Positions 46,219-60,000 of a stretch of 60,000 nt of DNA are shown here, piece by piece. This stretch comes from Polytrichum commune (taxonomy: Eukaryota; Streptophyta; Polytrichopsida; Polytrichales; Polytrichaceae): contig OX485805.1 in assembly GCA_950295325.1 (NCBI GenBank), positions 35,453,501 through 35,513,500 on the forward strand, read 5' to 3'. The stretch's first letter is position 1, and each line of letters opens with the position of its first letter. Both the position numbers and the translations under genes were made by a program. The notes beneath the pieces are model-generated. The model was not told where the DNA came from. It saw nothing but the letters and a program-made list of their open reading frames with translations, and made no database searches.

Positions 46219-46849
46219 TTAGTGTGTTACAAATAGCCCATGGAGACAAGCCTACTAGTCTATTAGGACCGAGACTAGCGCTCGTTTCCAAAAAGGTCAT
46301 CGTTCCGGTCCACCAATCATGAGCTCCACAAAGAGGGCCTGACTCCGGCTGAGGATTCCCGTGTTTCATTTGGGAGGCGAAAGTAAAGCAAAGTAAAGTA
46401 AGTACGCCATGATTTTCACGTTGGGTAAAAAAAAGTTTTGACGGCTACCTATGAATCCAAAGAGAATTGTACCAACTTACTTAACCGAACGTAAATTTGA
46501 CGGTTGAATACTATACCCTTTATGGTGTTTAGTGTCGCATGCGTAAGAGAGTCACTTACCCCCTATTTTGAGGCACACGCTAGGTTACACTAATGACCAA
46601 CAACTTCGTCATTAGTGTCACCGCATGACACTTTGTGTTCAGATGTGCTTGATGATATCTGAGCACGAGTATGGTTGATAGTGTTATGAGGTGTGTGCCT
46701 ATGTTTACACTATGGTCTACAAGTTGACAAAAAATGTACATAAAATGACACTTGGCATTAGTATGCTCAAGAGTATCTTTCTCTTGGATACTCAAATGTA
46801 GCCACATAACACTTGCCATTAGTGTGCTCCTCAGTAATATCTTCCCCTT
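46219..46849. other. Intergenic with F3-like remnants
   Basis: ACTATACCCTTTATGGTGTT and TAGTGTCGC near 46510 resemble an F3 end; no second end is clear. No gene seen. Confidence 0.35.
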
Positions 46850-47245
46850 GCATACTAAAATGCAAAACTATCATCTCGAGTGCACTCTAAACCATGTAAT
46901 ATCAACCTCCTTAATGTCGTTCGTTTTTCTTATATCCCGAAACACTAAGGAACGGATGTTCTCAGTTTAAAAGTCACTCCTTGTTGTCAGGTTTTCCTCC
47001 CATATATCACATGTTTTGACTTTAAAATAAACCACCAAAAGAACTCAAACCACACTCTCCCTGGCATCACGTTGTCATCATTGTAATTATTGTCATCAAT
47101 GGAATGTTGACTTTGTGTTAATCCATAACTCTCTTTTACCATGCATCCAGGTTAACACTATAGAATTCCTTACTATGACGTGCACTTTGGTTGCTGCAAA
47201 CGTGATATTGCATAGTAGAGTGTATCCCAATGTCTATGCTTAATG
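46850..47245. repeat. Dispersed repeat, copy 2
   Basis: Counterpart of 19430-19980, with TGTAATATCAACC, GGAACGGATGTTC, CATGCATCCAGGTTAACACT, GACGTGCACTTTGGTTGC and GTGATATTG in the same order, but without the (CTT)n tract. Confidence 0.6.
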
Positions 47246-48380
47246 TCAAAATATAAATGGTTTTTCATAGTAAAAAATTACTAACGTTGACGAACAATAC
47301 CATATCGACAATTAGCGGATATGACACTTTGAGACCTCTAGGCATCCTAATAGTTTAAGCCCTTTGCAAATAACATACGTGACACTAAACACCATTAGTG
47401 TTGTAGTTCGTCTAGAGACTCCGGTTTCCATAATAGTACACATTTGGGACACCCAATCGAGGAATTACTACTAGGTAGCTCGTACTACCACATGCAATGG
47501 TGTCCTAATAAACCATAACACCGATCGGGGTTTCATTTACATCTCGTAATGACTAACTACTAAAACCGTGGCTCGTGGCACTGCATATTGTACAAGTACT
47601 TACAAGTGACTCAATGGTTAAGTTAATAAATGTGCAATTGGTGCTAAGAAGACTACCAAAGGATATTTCCTTCTATGTAAGTTATGTGGGGGACAATTTA
47701 TACCCATGTTTGTAACTTCATGCTCGAGAAAATCGGAGTTATTGTTCTTTGGTGCCCTAGCTAGGTGGGGTAAAGACCGAGAGGTCGTGACTTCATGGGT
47801 TGTTTATGATCGAAAGTTGAAGTTAAAGTTTAGAAGCGTGATTAAGTATGAAGTGGCAATAACGTAAATGATAGATCTAGAGGGGCCTTTGTGAATTGAA
47901 TGGGAATTGAATAAGTGATGTGTTCCTTGATTGTCGATGTGGGAGTAGGCACCTAGCGGCCTCCCAATTGAACCGCACGTACTAATGGATGAATTCCATC
48001 CGTTCCACTACGCACGGAGCCTCTCAACGACCGATTTATTGCAATTATTAATGGATGAAATCCATCCTCTCCACTAAGTCGGTTGGCCTCTTATTGAGGA
48101 GGGATAACTTATATGAAGGTGAGGTCGTGGTGAACAATCACCGGAGACATGGCCTCCCAATGTTTGAATACGCATTTAAGTCGTAATAAATGACCACACG
48201 CGGTTACTAATGATCACAATGTTGTTTTTAAAGCTTATAGTGTTGGGAGTTTATTCACCGTTGCTTCCGAATGGAACACCTTTAACCATGTCCTTATAAA
48301 TGTTAAGAGAAATATTAGGATGTAGAGGTTCCACATCGTTGGAGGATTGATTACATGTTTGGTGAATGGGTGTTAAATGG
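47246..48380. other. Intergenic, no gene seen
   Basis: A motif CTAATGGATGAATTCCATCC occurs near 47983, with a variant (TTAATGGATGAAATCCATCC) near 48050. Otherwise unrecognised. Confidence 0.35.
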
Positions 48381-48605
48381 TGACTTATTTTGAATAGCCC
48401 ACTTCTATTAGGATATGAAACATGCGATTAGTACATATGGTTAGCACATCTGAATCGAGGCTACACTAGCCACTTTCCTCATAATTTTTGAAGGTCACAT
48501 GAATATCTCATTCATTATCGCAGTGAAGATTCTCGTGCTTGTTAAATGGTTATATAGGTCCTCCCAATTACGTTGATTGTCGAGCCTAGTATGGTTACCT
48601 TGGGT
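48381..48605 (-). mobile_element. F2 fragment
   Basis: GGTGACTTATTTTGAATAGC, CCCACTTCTATTAGGATATG, AAACATGCGATTAGTACATA, GAATATCTCATTCATTATC, AAGATTCTCGTGCTTGTTAA and TTGTCGAGCCTAGTATGG are the right half of the family, inverted. Confidence 0.7.
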
Positions 48606-49114
48606 GTTTGCAGGGATTGTAGTCCAAAATGCTATATATGTATGAATGATTCATGAATGAGATAAGTTCAAGAGAAGAAGATGAAAAAATTAAGAGGAAG
48701 AATGAATCTTTTAGCAAAGCAATTTGGTTCATGATTGATGACATTAAATGGTCATTTTAATGAAGGAAGAAGATATTGACCCCAGTAGGATAAAAATCTA
48801 TTGGAAGACTACGGCCACATGCGACAAAGACTATTGCCCGAGCTAAAAGAGCTTCAGGATTTACGAAGAAACATGTCATTAACATTATAGAACTCATCAT
48901 ATAGGACTGACCCACACACGATTGGAAGATACACGAATGAACCCTAAGAGGGAAATTATTGAATGATGGACCGTATAAAATGGAAATTTGGAGGAAATAA
49001 CCTCACATTGTTATAGACTTCCTGAAACCAATGTGACATTAATCCTTATAGACACTATACCAACCTTCATTGAGATTCAACACCTCGGGTTGTTTGTTGT
49101 TTTGTTTCCTTAAA
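48606..49114. other. Unassigned segment between two F2 fragments
   Basis: This segment separates an inverted F2 fragment (48381-48605) from a forward fragment (49115-49310). It has no recognisable frame, inverted ends or direct repeats. Confidence 0.35.
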
Positions 49115-49310
49115 CCTGAACTATAAGACCTACATGACCATTTCATGAGCACAAAATCTTCCGTTTGACAATGAACAAGATAATCACATGAGCTCCAAAA
49201 TTACGAGATAAATGGTTACAACCTCCATTTGGGTTTGCTTAATTGTGTGTTTTATATCCCATGATACGTGAGCTAGTCGAAAAAAATAACCATTTAAGAG
49301 CCATATACAT
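49115..49310 (+). mobile_element. F2 fragment
   Basis: AAGACCTACATGACCATTTC, ATGAGCACAAAATCTTCCGT, TTGACAATGAACAAGATAAT, CACATGAGCTCCAAAATTAC and AACCATTTAAGAGCCATATA form the right half of the family in forward orientation. Confidence 0.65.
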
Positions 49311-50960
49311 TAATAAGCCCCAATTCTCCCCCTCTTTACCCCCTTGCTTTCATTGGATTCATGGCATATGGTTTCTAAATATTATACCCTAGATATTCAC
49401 GAGGCTCCCCACACTAATTATAATGACCCCAAAATGGAGTACTCGGGGGGTTCACTCCCTCTTATATTTTGCATACACGTGCATTCGGGACCTATTTATT
49501 GGGGGGGGGGGGGTATTTACCTTGCAGAAAAGATTATAAGGTGATGGTATTTTACATGTAAAAAGCCTGAAAATATTCTATGTGATGGTATTTATAATGT
49601 AAACATGTTTCACTATTCTAAAATCCCCTATTTTACATGTACATTTTTTTACAAAATTTATCTACAATGAATATATTGGACCCTATTTTTTATCGCACGT
49701 TGTTCTAAGATTTTCGCCAGTGAACCCCCCGAGATGGAGTATTACTTTGACGCCGAAACTTACACGGGTGGAGATAATTAGCTACTTGTAGGTGTGGGGC
49801 AAATGAGACCGCCCAAAGTACGAGTCCAACAATCATTGAGCACTCCAAACCAACAAGAAGGCACTCAATTGCACTTAAAGGCCGGGATTGTACCTCCCTT
49901 GGACCGGATTTTGGCCTTGTCCGCTTGCAAGGGGCCGGCCTTCTACCCAAGTTTCTAACGTGCCCGAGAACTTACAAGGGCCATGTAAAAAAAAGTACGA
50001 GGGGTAAGGCTCACCTCCCTTTGTTAACCCTTAAAGGACATATGCTTTCCCGATACCACACCCAAAATGTCTTTTAAAATTCATTTTAAGCATGATTAAC
50101 CAAGTAATTTACATAGGCTCTATTCTAAAGAAGTATAGATCTTGCTAAGGTGCTCAATTTGGCATTCTAAAAACCCCATTTGGTGCAATGGAGTAGAAGT
50201 TTTGAACAAGATTCTCCCAAAATAATACCAAGCCCGTGGGGTAGCATTGTCCTTTAAGGGTTAAAGGGCCATCTCGTGAACATGATGTCACACAACCACT
50301 TTGGACATTTCTTCGAAGATAACATAATATTAAAGTATTTCGCCCCAATTTGTAACTTGAAGTGTACCTAGGGTGAAATGACTCTCACCATACACGGTAT
50401 GTACATCAACATTTTGGTCATTTTTTTTTGAGGATGTTATAATGAAGTATTTCACCCCACTTGTAACTCGAAGTGTACCTCGGGTGAAATGCCTCGCTTG
50501 AGGCTAGAGTTTTGTGGTGTCTAAGTAAAGTCGCCGATTAGGAAGGTAAAAACGTAGCAAAAGTGTTCTTAGCTTGCGGTGTTTTGATGTCCGGTTTATT
50601 TGACTCCAAAAGTAATATCAAGAACCCAAATAAGTCTAAAAAGGCCAAGTTGGAATGGATTACTCCTTTCTATCCAAGGAGCTTGCTTTTACAAGAGATC
50701 TTTCAACCATAATGGATGAGGTTCTCTAGACGCCATGAAGCCCAAGCCCCAACTTGTTTGTGAAATCTACTTCACATTTACAATGAATAATATCTATTTC
50801 AACTACATGTACAAGTTGCGGTTGTAACTCTAATGTGAGCCATTGATTTGCTAAATTAAAGCTTGCTTCTTCATCCAAAGCTTATCATCCCCTCACAAGA
50901 AATGGATGATGCTCACTTGTGGAGAGAATATGTATGTGATTCATTGTGTGAAATGGGTCA
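49311..50960. other. Gene-free; G-run and ~115-bp tandem pair
   Basis: A G13 run is at 49501. 49700-49990 is richer in G+C than its surroundings with a short unnamed minus-strand frame. 50331-50500 contains two copies of AAGTATTTC.CCCCA.TTGTAACT..AAGTGTACCT.GGGTGAAATG about 115 bp apart. No gene recognised. Confidence 0.4.
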
Positions 50961-51943
50961 CACTACACCAACTAGTCCTATTAGTGTGGGCTGCATTAAT
51001 TTTCTCGAGCCCACATTAATTCTTACATTGAGAATTAATGTGGGTCATGTTACTTTTCAGCCCACGCCAAATATTTAGTTTGAAAAAAGTGCGGGCCACA
51101 TTGACTGTTTTTCTAGGTAGTTGATGTGGTGCTTTTGATGTAAGGTGACTATTTTATTATGCATAAAGGGTTGGTTTGAACTGATATATAAGTAGAACTA
51201 AACATAGTCCAAGTCCATAATTAACATGTTGGATTCCATCGTAGGATCCTGTGGTAGATTGTAAGGTAGGATCTTCCGATGAAATATGCGGAGTTAACCA
51301 TGAAGATATTATAGTAGTTGTTTTGATTATATTTCATTACTTAACATTCAACTATGCATATTTAACATCAAAATAATTTAAAACTGATTTTTTTCATTTT
51401 ATTTTAAGAGCCTAACATTCTAGTAACCACTGAGGATTCACATATCTCCCATGAAAATTAGGTGTATGAGAAATGTAGCGACATGTTTGTAGAATCGAAA
51501 CAATAAAACAATATTCAAATTTTGAGGATATGTCTAGATTTACATAAATACAAGTTATTGCAGGTCTCAAGAAACACTAAGGCCCATGTGGTCTCCACCC
51601 CGAGTAGACAATTAGATTGATCCACACTAATTACTTCCACACCAATTTTCCATCCGTATTAATATGGCTATTTAATGTAGCTCTTGAGTGCTTTCGAATT
51701 TATGATATCAATGTCAAGAAACAAACTCAATAACATTGTTCTAGACTTTGGTCACCAAGATATGGTTTCGAAAAGTTACACAATAGCAATAAAGTGGAAT
51801 GGGTAGGGTTGGATTTGTCTTTTTGGGTGGCACAATCGAAAAACCTTCATTGCACTTTAACAGGGTATGGTATTGAAGCTTGCACATGTATGTTTTTTGA
51901 AGCCCCATCATGGAGATGAGTTGGCATGGAGGAATGATACTGA
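50961..51943. other. AT-rich; inverted-repeat element remnant
   Basis: CTAGTCCTATTAGTGTGGG at 50970 resembles the end of the element at 11643-11989, followed by matching CCCACATTAATT / AATTAATGTGGG blocks near 51010-51050. The far end is not clear. No gene seen. Confidence 0.4.
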
Positions 51944-52330
51944 GGGTGACTTCACACACACGAGACTGAGAGCCCGTGACCATTACACTTCAAGCACTCT
52001 CATTGGTGGAAAAGGCAGAGCCGGTCCAAGTTCGCTTCACACTACGCTTGAGGGACCAACGGAGTACGTGAATGCAAGATGGATGTAAAGTCTACATGGA
52101 CTCCCACATGGCATCGAATGGATCATGTTTCATGGTCACTTGGATAATTTTAAAAACCACCTCTTGGAGCTAGGCCTAACACAAAACTGGAAGACCATGA
52201 CAATCTGAATGTTCACAACCATTGGTTTATTCTATTTTATCATGGTTGAGGATCTACATGAATAGAAATTCATTGAACTAGCATTTTGGTTGAGGGCCCA
52301 GTCACATATGAGTTCACATTGCATTCGAAT
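51944..52330 (-). mobile_element. F1 transposon, copy E (truncated)
   Basis: Begins GGGTGACTTCACACACACGA, then GACTGAGAGCCCGTGACCAT, CACTTCAAGCACTCTCATTG, CTTGAGGGACCAACGGAGTA, AATGGATCATGTTTCATGG and AACACAAAACTGG. It runs only to GGGCCCAGTCACATATGAGT; the outer left end of the family is missing. It lies in the same orientation as copy A. Confidence 0.8.
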
Positions 52331-52429
52331 GAAGAAGAAAAGAAAGAAAGGAAAGAAAGATTCAAGATCAGACCTCTCATGGTTTAGTTATGGCTATTGG
52401 AAGTCCATGTATGTTCATTCCTTAACTGA

Positions 52430-52617
52430 ATGTATAGGTTCTCCCGATTGTATTCACTATGGAGTGTGGAGTAGTAAATAAAATTTGAAGGCATAGTCCA
52501 TGCCCTTTTAGACACGTGTTTTCATGGTGTTTGTTCTCTGATCCTCGCATAACTACACACCAATCAAACATAGGTGTCTGATTAAATTAAGCTTTTGAAT
52601 AACACCCACATACCTTA
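52430..52617 (-). mobile_element. F2 fragment
   Basis: CATAGTCCATGCCCTTTTAG, ACACGTGTTTTCATGGTGTT, CTAAT/CAAACATAGGTGTCTGATTAA and ACATACCTTA are an inverted F2 left half. Confidence 0.6.
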
Positions 52618-52680
52618 GACTTTGCTTGTAACTGCTATAGAGGGCTCCGTATTTCATATTTACATGTGCTGGAATGTGGT

Positions 52681-53045
52681 TTCCACGTGGGACACAAGTG
52701 TGGCCGTGGCGAATGTGAGCATGACACGTGGCAAAATTGGAAGGGAAAATAATTATTCTATGTCAAAATGGAGAGCCCTCTACGTATTTGAATCCCTTTC
52801 GTGTCACATTGATTCGACAATTGTTGGTGCCCCACACCTAGACCTGCAAAAAGTCATAATGTAGTTTCCACATGAGATACAAGTGTGGTCATGGCGAATG
52901 TGAGCATGACACATGACAAATCTGAAAAGGAAAATAATTATTTTGTCTCGGAATAGAGAACCCTCTACGGTATTTGAATCCCTTTCATGTCACTTTGATT
53001 CAACAATTGTTGGTGTGCCATACCTAGATCCAACAAAAGTATACA
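52681..53045 (+). repeat. 185-bp tandem duplication
   Basis: TTCCACGTGGGACACAAGTG at 52681 and TTCCACATGAGATACAAGTG at 52866 begin two units that both continue with GGCGAATGTGAGCATGACAC, GGAAAATAATTATT, CCCTCTACG, TATTTGAATCCCTTTC, GTCAC.TTGATTC and CAATTGTTGGTG. The copies are about 90% alike. No frame is conserved. Confidence 0.8.
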
Positions 53046-53880
53046 AGAGTCCAACATTATTGACTACAAGGGCATTTGATTGAATTGGAGAAGCTCCATG
53101 GACCCACATGTCACGTGAAAGCTCTTTACAACATTACGAAAGCACGTCAAGCTTATTGTGATATAGACAATACGGAAGGCTTATATTGTGGTCCTCCCCC
53201 AATGAAAGAAGATTGGATTGATTATGAAGTGAGAGAAAGGGGTTGGGGAACTTGGGGATGACATTTTCATGGGATCATCCATCTCTCATCCATCCATCCA
53301 TCCATTCATTCTACAAGCTTCAAGTCTAAGGATGCCATAAATTTGACCAACATACACATTGTATCCGGGTGGCTTGATATATCAAGTCATTGTGTGCATC
53401 AAATCTTGCACTTTGATTTGAACTTCTTGAAATCGTCATGGCAATTTGTCTAGGTATACAAGAACTTGTGAAAAGCAAGTTAGAATGTGATTCGGGGTTT
53501 GTGGTGTCTATGGAAACTCATCCATCATGGATGAATGAACTCTATAAAAAAACAAGTTCCCTTTAGGGTGAGAGCCTCTTCATTCTCCTTGTATTCCATG
53601 TGGATCCCTTGAATCTAATTCAAAATTTGGAATGTCGTTCTCATAGTCAAATAATCTCAAAATAAAATTTTGCAAGCTATAAAACATTTCACTACATTTT
53701 CACCTTCCCAATGGATGATTTTACATAGACACCACAAAACCCATAGCCTTTATAGACGACTTTGTAGGTACATCAAGTCACAAACTCTACACATTATAGT
53801 CTATGTGCTAGAAGTTGACAATGTATGTGAGAGGGAACGTGAGAGGCCGGTACTTACAAAAAGCACATAACCCAATGTTT
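53046..53880. other. Intergenic; repeat shared with 43505-43720
   Basis: The shared blocks GGGGTTTGTGGTGTCTAT, CTCATCCATCATGGATGA and TTTTCACCTTCCCAATGGAT are in the same order as in the other copy. A (CATC)n stretch lies at 53278-53306. A plus-strand frame near 53076-53261 has no recognisable domain. Confidence 0.4.
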
Positions 53881-53888
53881 CATCTAAT

Positions 53889-54084
53889 TAGTGTGGGTTA
53901 CCATTTGGAGTTACACTTTGCTATAATATTGAACTGAAAGTGTCATTTTACCCAAATAACATAAGTAGGTAGTATGCCTACCAAAGAATATGATATAACT
54001 TAGTTGGTAAAAAAACAATAATATCAATAAAAAGTTATAGCAACATGTAACTCCAAATAGTAACCCACACTAATTAGACAAAAA
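53889..54084. mobile_element. F3-related miniature transposon
   Basis: Left end TAATTAGTGTGGGTTACCAT plus TTGGAGTTACA and GCTATAA. Right end GTTATAGCAACATG, TAACTCCAAATAGTAACCCA, CACTAATTAG. These are inverted repeats of about 45 bp and share the TTGGAGTTAC and GCTATAA boxes with F3. No reliable target duplication is visible. Confidence 0.7.
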
Positions 54085-55190
54085 GAGTGTAGTCGTCATG
54101 TTTGGCCTCTTTAACTTACATATATATCCTTTGTACAATTTCGAGATGTAAGCATTGAGGGATGAAGTTAACCTACCCCGTGTTGTAATACCCTAGAGGT
54201 GAAGGCTCATGCATGCGGGTTAGGGTAGGGGCATGAACCAAGAGGACAAAGTGGTGGTCACGCATGTGTCGACAATGTCTTACAAAATTCCTTTGCTTTG
54301 CTCTTCCCGAGAAGCTAAGGGAAAGGGCGATGCTTACATGTATATATAAGTACAAGGTCCTCCCGTCCTTCTATGCACGCTTTGTGTTTAAATTAAACTA
54401 GGTGTTATGTGCTCCCGACGGGACTCAACTTATGTGTTTTGGGAGGTTTGTAAAGGACAAGGCTTACAACGGGCTCCAATGTAATCTTAGCATGAAGTTA
54501 TAACTAGGGTAATTAACTACATGCACTTGATGCAACTTGTACTTCGGTGAATGCTCACGACGCCTACCGAGGGTGATGGTGAACCCGGGGAAGGAGGGTG
54601 AAAATTGGTAACAATGATAGGTTTTATGGGTTGTTATTTTTAGTCATGTTAATCCTAAGATCGAAGTTGAAGACCTCAAATTAGTCTAATAAGCTTGAAG
54701 TTTGAATTGGGGTGAATCAACATCCGATTCCGTAGGGGACATAATTTTATTATTACCTTCTCGATCGATTGGCGTTGTGAAACGGTCTGTTGATTATACC
54801 CAGAATGCATCCCTCTGACACAGAACTGCACGAATTCCATTATTTTATTGGTGATAATGAAAGTTAATGTCAACAATCAATCAAGTACGTTGCAAACTTG
54901 TCTGTTGATTATATACCCAGATGTTAATGTACCCTTTAACTCCACACATTCCATCGTTTCCGGGTGATAATGTAAGGAAATAAAGTATCACGTCTTGGAG
55001 AGATCACTCAAAGCAGCAAAATCTGTCCCGGTTGTGACTTAGCCACGTTTGTGAAGAGTAATTGATGTCAAGAAGCATTCAAGTAGTACGTTGCGGAAAT
55101 TGTATGCTGTTTATTATACTGAGAAATTATCATAGCCTAACTGCAAAAATTCCATCATTTTTGGGTGATGCTCATTACCGAGAGGGGTTT
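54085..55190. repeat. Gene-free; three decayed tandem units at the right
   Basis: 54085-54770 shows nothing recognisable. From 54772 three diverged units each read CGTTG-(T/C)GAAA-like, CTGTTGATTAT/CTGTTTATTAT, A.ATTCCAT.TTTT and GGGTGATAATG/GGTGATGCTC, beginning near 54772, 54890 and 55090. They keep no reading frame. Confidence 0.45.
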
Positions 55191-55967
55191 TGTCAGAGCG
55201 CCATTAAGAAGGCCTTGGGCAGCATTGAAGAAGCAGGTCCGCAGGACACATGGTGCCAGCTACAAAGCCTTCAAGGCCCTTTAATGGGTGCAGTTGGGGA
55301 AGCCACACTGGCAGCTCATTGCTTCAGTGAAAATGGCTGTCTGTTTCTCCAACCTGAGCTTTTAATGAGAGCTTGATCTTGTGGTGATGATTTGATGGCC
55401 AACTCCATCACAACACACCTGATTGGGAAGTTCCAATCTCATAAACTCGTGCTCTGCAAAGAAAGAAAGCTTAAACAATGAAGTCTTGATTGCACTTATG
55501 ATGGCAAACAAAATGAAGGCGTCAGACTTGAGAGAGATACACAAGAAGAAGTACCACCAAGCTGGTGAGAAGAATCTCCAAACTCATCTTTCGCATTAAA
55601 TTGTGTCCTGTACAGAATAGCTTAGAGCCCAATCTCTGTATTATGGCAGTATACACGGGCTTGAAAGGACCCGATAATGCAGTCATCCCAGAGTGTGCGG
55701 AGGTGGATGTTGCTTTAGGTTACAACATCAACTTCCTGCTTCAAAAATCTCTGTGCGGGGCAGACCATCATCCAAAGCTCCCAAATAAATAGGGTATTTC
55801 ATGAACAGATTCTCTTTGAGAACGAGGAAGTTGACTGGTTAAATGCATTAGGTACTTCCTTTCTAGCTCTCTGTTTGCTCCGTTCCAGTACTTTGCCCTG
55901 TGTTTCTCGAGCTAGAGGATATGGTCTGGGGTGAGAGTTATTGTACAACATGCAGAGTTTTTAGTGC
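55191..55967 (+). other. Possible exon-like patches downstream of PTA
   Basis: Two plus-strand stretches read more like coding sequence than their surroundings: 55191-55375 (…SAIKKALGSIEEAGPQDTWC… to TGA) and 55640-55790 (MAVYTGLKGPDNAVIPECAE… to TAG). I recognise neither and see no splice sites that join them well. They could instead be part of the PTA 3' untranslated region on the other strand. Not called as a gene. Confidence 0.25.
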
Positions 55968-59736
<3,769 letters not shown>

Positions 59737-60000
59737 CTGCAAAAAATCAAAACCCATTTCAACATTGATTTGCGTAGAGGGTAGTATTTTTATTATCATT
59801 CCCTGCATTCAAGTCTCACAGTTGTCTTTTGGTGTGGTGGTGTGCAGTTTACAGATGGGTAAGGCAATCCAATTTGTAAGCAGGCTGCAATTATGACTAG
59901 CTCAAATCCCACACTTGGCCAACTGATTTGTGGGGAGCACACGTAGCACCACTACTTATCAAGTAAGTTTTAAGAAAGCAAAAGTCTCATGGACATTGTT
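59737..60000 (-). other. PTA intron running off the window
   Basis: The acceptor TTTTTTGCAG ends at 59737. The remaining bases contain no frame that continues the Pta family. Confidence 0.6.

Noticed and set aside
49700-49990. LTR retrotransposon end
   Set aside because: G+C-rich patch without a matching second LTR, primer-binding site or polyprotein frame.

Overview
The window is eukaryotic nuclear DNA from a land plant. Three of its four intact genes have GT-AG introns, and all four match plant families: a plastid MEP-pathway kinase (IspE), the ER membrane complex subunit EMC5, an ATL-type RING-H2 E3 ligase, and a bacterial-type phosphate acetyltransferase (PTA). From general knowledge, PTA is kept in green algae and mosses but is missing from Arabidopsis and, as far as I know, other seed plants. 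A non-seed plant (bryophyte- or lycophyte-like) is therefore my best inference; nothing here fixes the species.

Layout. 0-1.7 kb: decayed tandem repeats and a T22/G17 homopolymer junction. 1.8-2.65 kb (minus): a broken casein kinase 1 copy. 4.46-10.77 kb (minus): ispE, 12 exons, 438 codons, rebuilt exon by exon with all phases consistent. 10.8-13.5 kb: a divergent intergenic region holding two mirror-image copies of one transposon family. 13.47-15.13 kb (plus): EMC5, four exons, 108 codons. 15-25 kb: repeats. 25.9-27.8 kb (minus): an intact single-exon ATL gene of 625 codons. About 28.7-54.8 kb: no gene that I can support, only miniature transposons, their nested insertions, satellites and AT-rich filler. 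55.97-59.74 kb (minus): the last 11 exons (530 codons) of PTA; its 5' part lies beyond the right edge.

Repeats. Several short non-autonomous DNA-transposon families can be defined by comparing copies inside the window. F1: ends GGGCCACTTCACAC, TWA target duplication, about 0.5 kb, five copies. F2: ends resembling AAGGTAAGTGGGCC, internal GGACACCTATATTTGAGTGG, about 0.4-0.5 kb, some 17 copies. F3: ends CACCGTTTATGGTATTTAGT, about 0.2 kb. F4: ends CACTAAATAGGATATTTAGT, TA target duplication, 0.32 kb. F5: a repeat carrying CCTAGTGTTTC and ACCGG boxes. There are also one long-armed foldback with a 9-bp target duplication (Mutator-like) and one pogo/mariner-like element with TA duplication. Nesting gives relative ages: the foldback is younger than F3, the pogo-like and F4 insertions are younger than F2, and F1 is younger than F5.

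The genes do not form an operon or a known pathway cluster. IspE acts in plastid isoprenoid synthesis, EMC5 in ER membrane-protein insertion, the ATL protein in ubiquitination, and PTA in acetyl-CoA/acetyl-phosphate exchange. I found no convincing new multi-gene system. The most distinctive signals are two satellite arrays that grew inside individual transposons (7 x 149 bp and 5 x 71 bp, less than 1 kb apart), and the mirror-image F1 copies abutting the starts of ispE and EMC5.
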